64,000 nucleotides of DNA, taken from Anaeromassilibacillus sp001305115 (lineage in GTDB: Bacteria; Bacillota; Clostridia; Oscillospirales; Acutalibacteraceae). Below, in pieces: positions 63,493-64,000 of this stretch. The DNA lies in the NCBI GenBank assembly GCA_042854365.1, contig AP031437.1, positions 806,001-870,000 on the forward strand, written 5' to 3'. The first letter of the stretch is position 1. Each line of letters begins with the position of its first letter. The notes below the pieces were generated by a model. That model had not been told where the DNA came from, searched no databases, and was given only the letters and a program-made list of their open reading frames with translations. A program made the position numbers and the translations under genes.

Positions 63493-64000
63493 TTGAAGTT
63501 GATTTCTTGGAACGTCAACGGCCTTCGAGCTTGTTTGAATAAGGGGTTTATGGATTATTTCCAAACAGTGGATGCGGATGTATTCTGTATCCAAGAAACA
63601 AAGATGCAACCAGAGCAAGCGGAATTGATTTTGCCCGGATACCAGCAGTTCTGGAATTCCGCCCTAAAAAAAGGTTATTCCGGAACAGCGGTATTTACGC
63701 GGATGGAGCCGGTTTCTGTGCGGTATGGAATTGGTGCCGAGGAGCACGAAGGAGAAGGGCGAGCGATCACGTTGGAATTTCCGGATTTTTATCTGGTGAC
63801 GGTGTATACGCCGAATGCGCAGCGCGAGTTAGCGCGAATCGATTACCGAATGGCGTGGGAAGATGCTTTCCGGGCTTATGTCAAGGGGTTGGACGAAAAA
63901 AAGCCGGTAGTCATTTGTGGGGATATGAATGTGGCGCATGAGGAGATTGACTTAAAAAATCCGAAGACCAATCGTGGAAATGCAGGTTTTTCGGACCAAG
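63493..64000 (+). CDS. Exodeoxyribonuclease III (5' part)
   Basis: The gene runs off the right edge; 169 residues are visible. It begins LISWNVNGLRACLNKGF with the Asn and the metal Glu in FCIQETKMQPEQ, then YSGTAVFTR, YLVTVYTPN and the catalytic Asp/Asn pair in VVICGDMNVAHEEIDL. This is the ExoIII/ExoA family, which nicks at abasic sites in base-excision repair and has 3'-5' exonuclease activity. TTG 63493 follows AAAGGGAAG. It lies 91 bases after the Ig-domain gene. Confidence 0.95.
   Translation, partial: MKLISWNVNGLRACLNKGFMDYFQTVDADVFCIQETKMQPEQAELILPGYQQFWNSALKKGYSGTAVFTRMEPVSVRYGIGAEEHEGEGRAITLEFPDFYLVTVYTPNAQRELARIDYRMAWEDAFRAYVKGLDEKKPVVICGDMNVAHEEIDLKNPKTNRGNAGFSDQ

Noticed and set aside
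1..64000. tRNA, rRNA, tmRNA, SRP RNA or CRISPR array
   Set aside because: No cloverleaf-type sequence, rRNA or SRP signature motif, or direct-repeat/spacer pattern was noticed on reading; a tRNAscan or CRISPR search would be needed to exclude them firmly.

Overview
The window looks like chromosomal DNA of a spore-lineage, low-to-mid GC Firmicute, most likely a gut clostridium of the Oscillospiraceae/Ruminococcaceae type. This is inferred from strong Shine-Dalgarno sites, frequent TTG/GTG starts, textbook sigma-A promoters with 17-base spacers, a SigH-like sigma factor, RqcH, UppP, a TasA/SipW module, a tandem glycine riboswitch and very large secreted multidomain proteins. No rRNA, tRNA or CRISPR array was seen. 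The window opens inside one gene and closes inside another (exodeoxyribonuclease III).

Layout. 0-3.7 kb: C-terminal part of a giant secreted protein (discoidin, Ig-like and FIVAR repeats, plus a terminal module shared with the giant protein at 46.8-54.2 kb). 3.8-4.5 kb: a complete IS200-type element. 4.6-9.4 kb: a GNAT enzyme, a probably frameshifted DUF6514 gene, about 1.9 kb of gene-poor DNA holding an apparently orphan tandem glycine riboswitch, a small helical protein and ProC. 9.4-13.9 kb: a muramidase with six SH3b repeats and an SH3b domain inserted in its catalytic domain, a hexapeptide acetyltransferase and a DUF6809 protein. 14-16.9 kb (minus): YifB/ComM-type ATPase, a NuoE-like ferredoxin and a PF06541-type membrane protein. 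17.1-21.9 kb: a SigH-like sigma factor, a zinc-ribbon protein, a DUF1858 protein, TrmK, a Nif3-like protein and RqcH. 22.1-26.4 kb: a polysaccharide operon (ligase/polymerase, GT4, flippase). 26.5-30.2 kb: a small Cys-containing protein, two ArsC/Spx-like proteins, a NUDIX-VOC fusion and RF3.

30.5-35.5 kb is a surface/biofilm module: a KPKTG-anchored protein, a TasA/camelysin-like protein, a second SipW-type substrate, an ER-type SipW signal peptidase and a secreted acidic protein. 35.6-38.1 kb is an AT-rich, gene-poor island with an IS200 5' remnant, an SdpI-like protein and a GNAT enzyme. 38.2-40.5 kb holds ThpR, a GIY-YIG protein, an MIF-like tautomerase and UppP. 40.8-43.2 kb is a tightly overlapping ACP, Sfp-type PPTase and acyl-adenylating ligase operon, followed by an HD-GYP response regulator, a YbaK/ProX deacylase and a TPR glycosyltransferase. 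46.8-54.2 kb is a 2451-residue secreted GH2 enzyme. 55-64 kb carries a MarR regulator, DegV, an NSS transporter, an ABC exporter, a cyclophilin, a membrane-anchored Ig-like protein and exonuclease III.

The recurring theme is the cell surface: two giant adhesive or glycan-active proteins, a muramidase, a SipW/TasA matrix system, a polysaccharide operon, UppP, an Ig-domain membrane protein and a c-di-GMP-type phosphodiesterase. A roughly 140-bp double-hairpin repeat occurs three times (45.1, 54.5 and 58.4 kb). The best candidates for something poorly described are the shared C-terminal module of the giant proteins, the five-gene SipW module, the ACP/PPTase/ligase operon, the orphan glycine riboswitch, the GH24 domain with an SH3b insertion and the NUDIX-VOC fusion. 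All calls come from reading the sequence; no database search was run.
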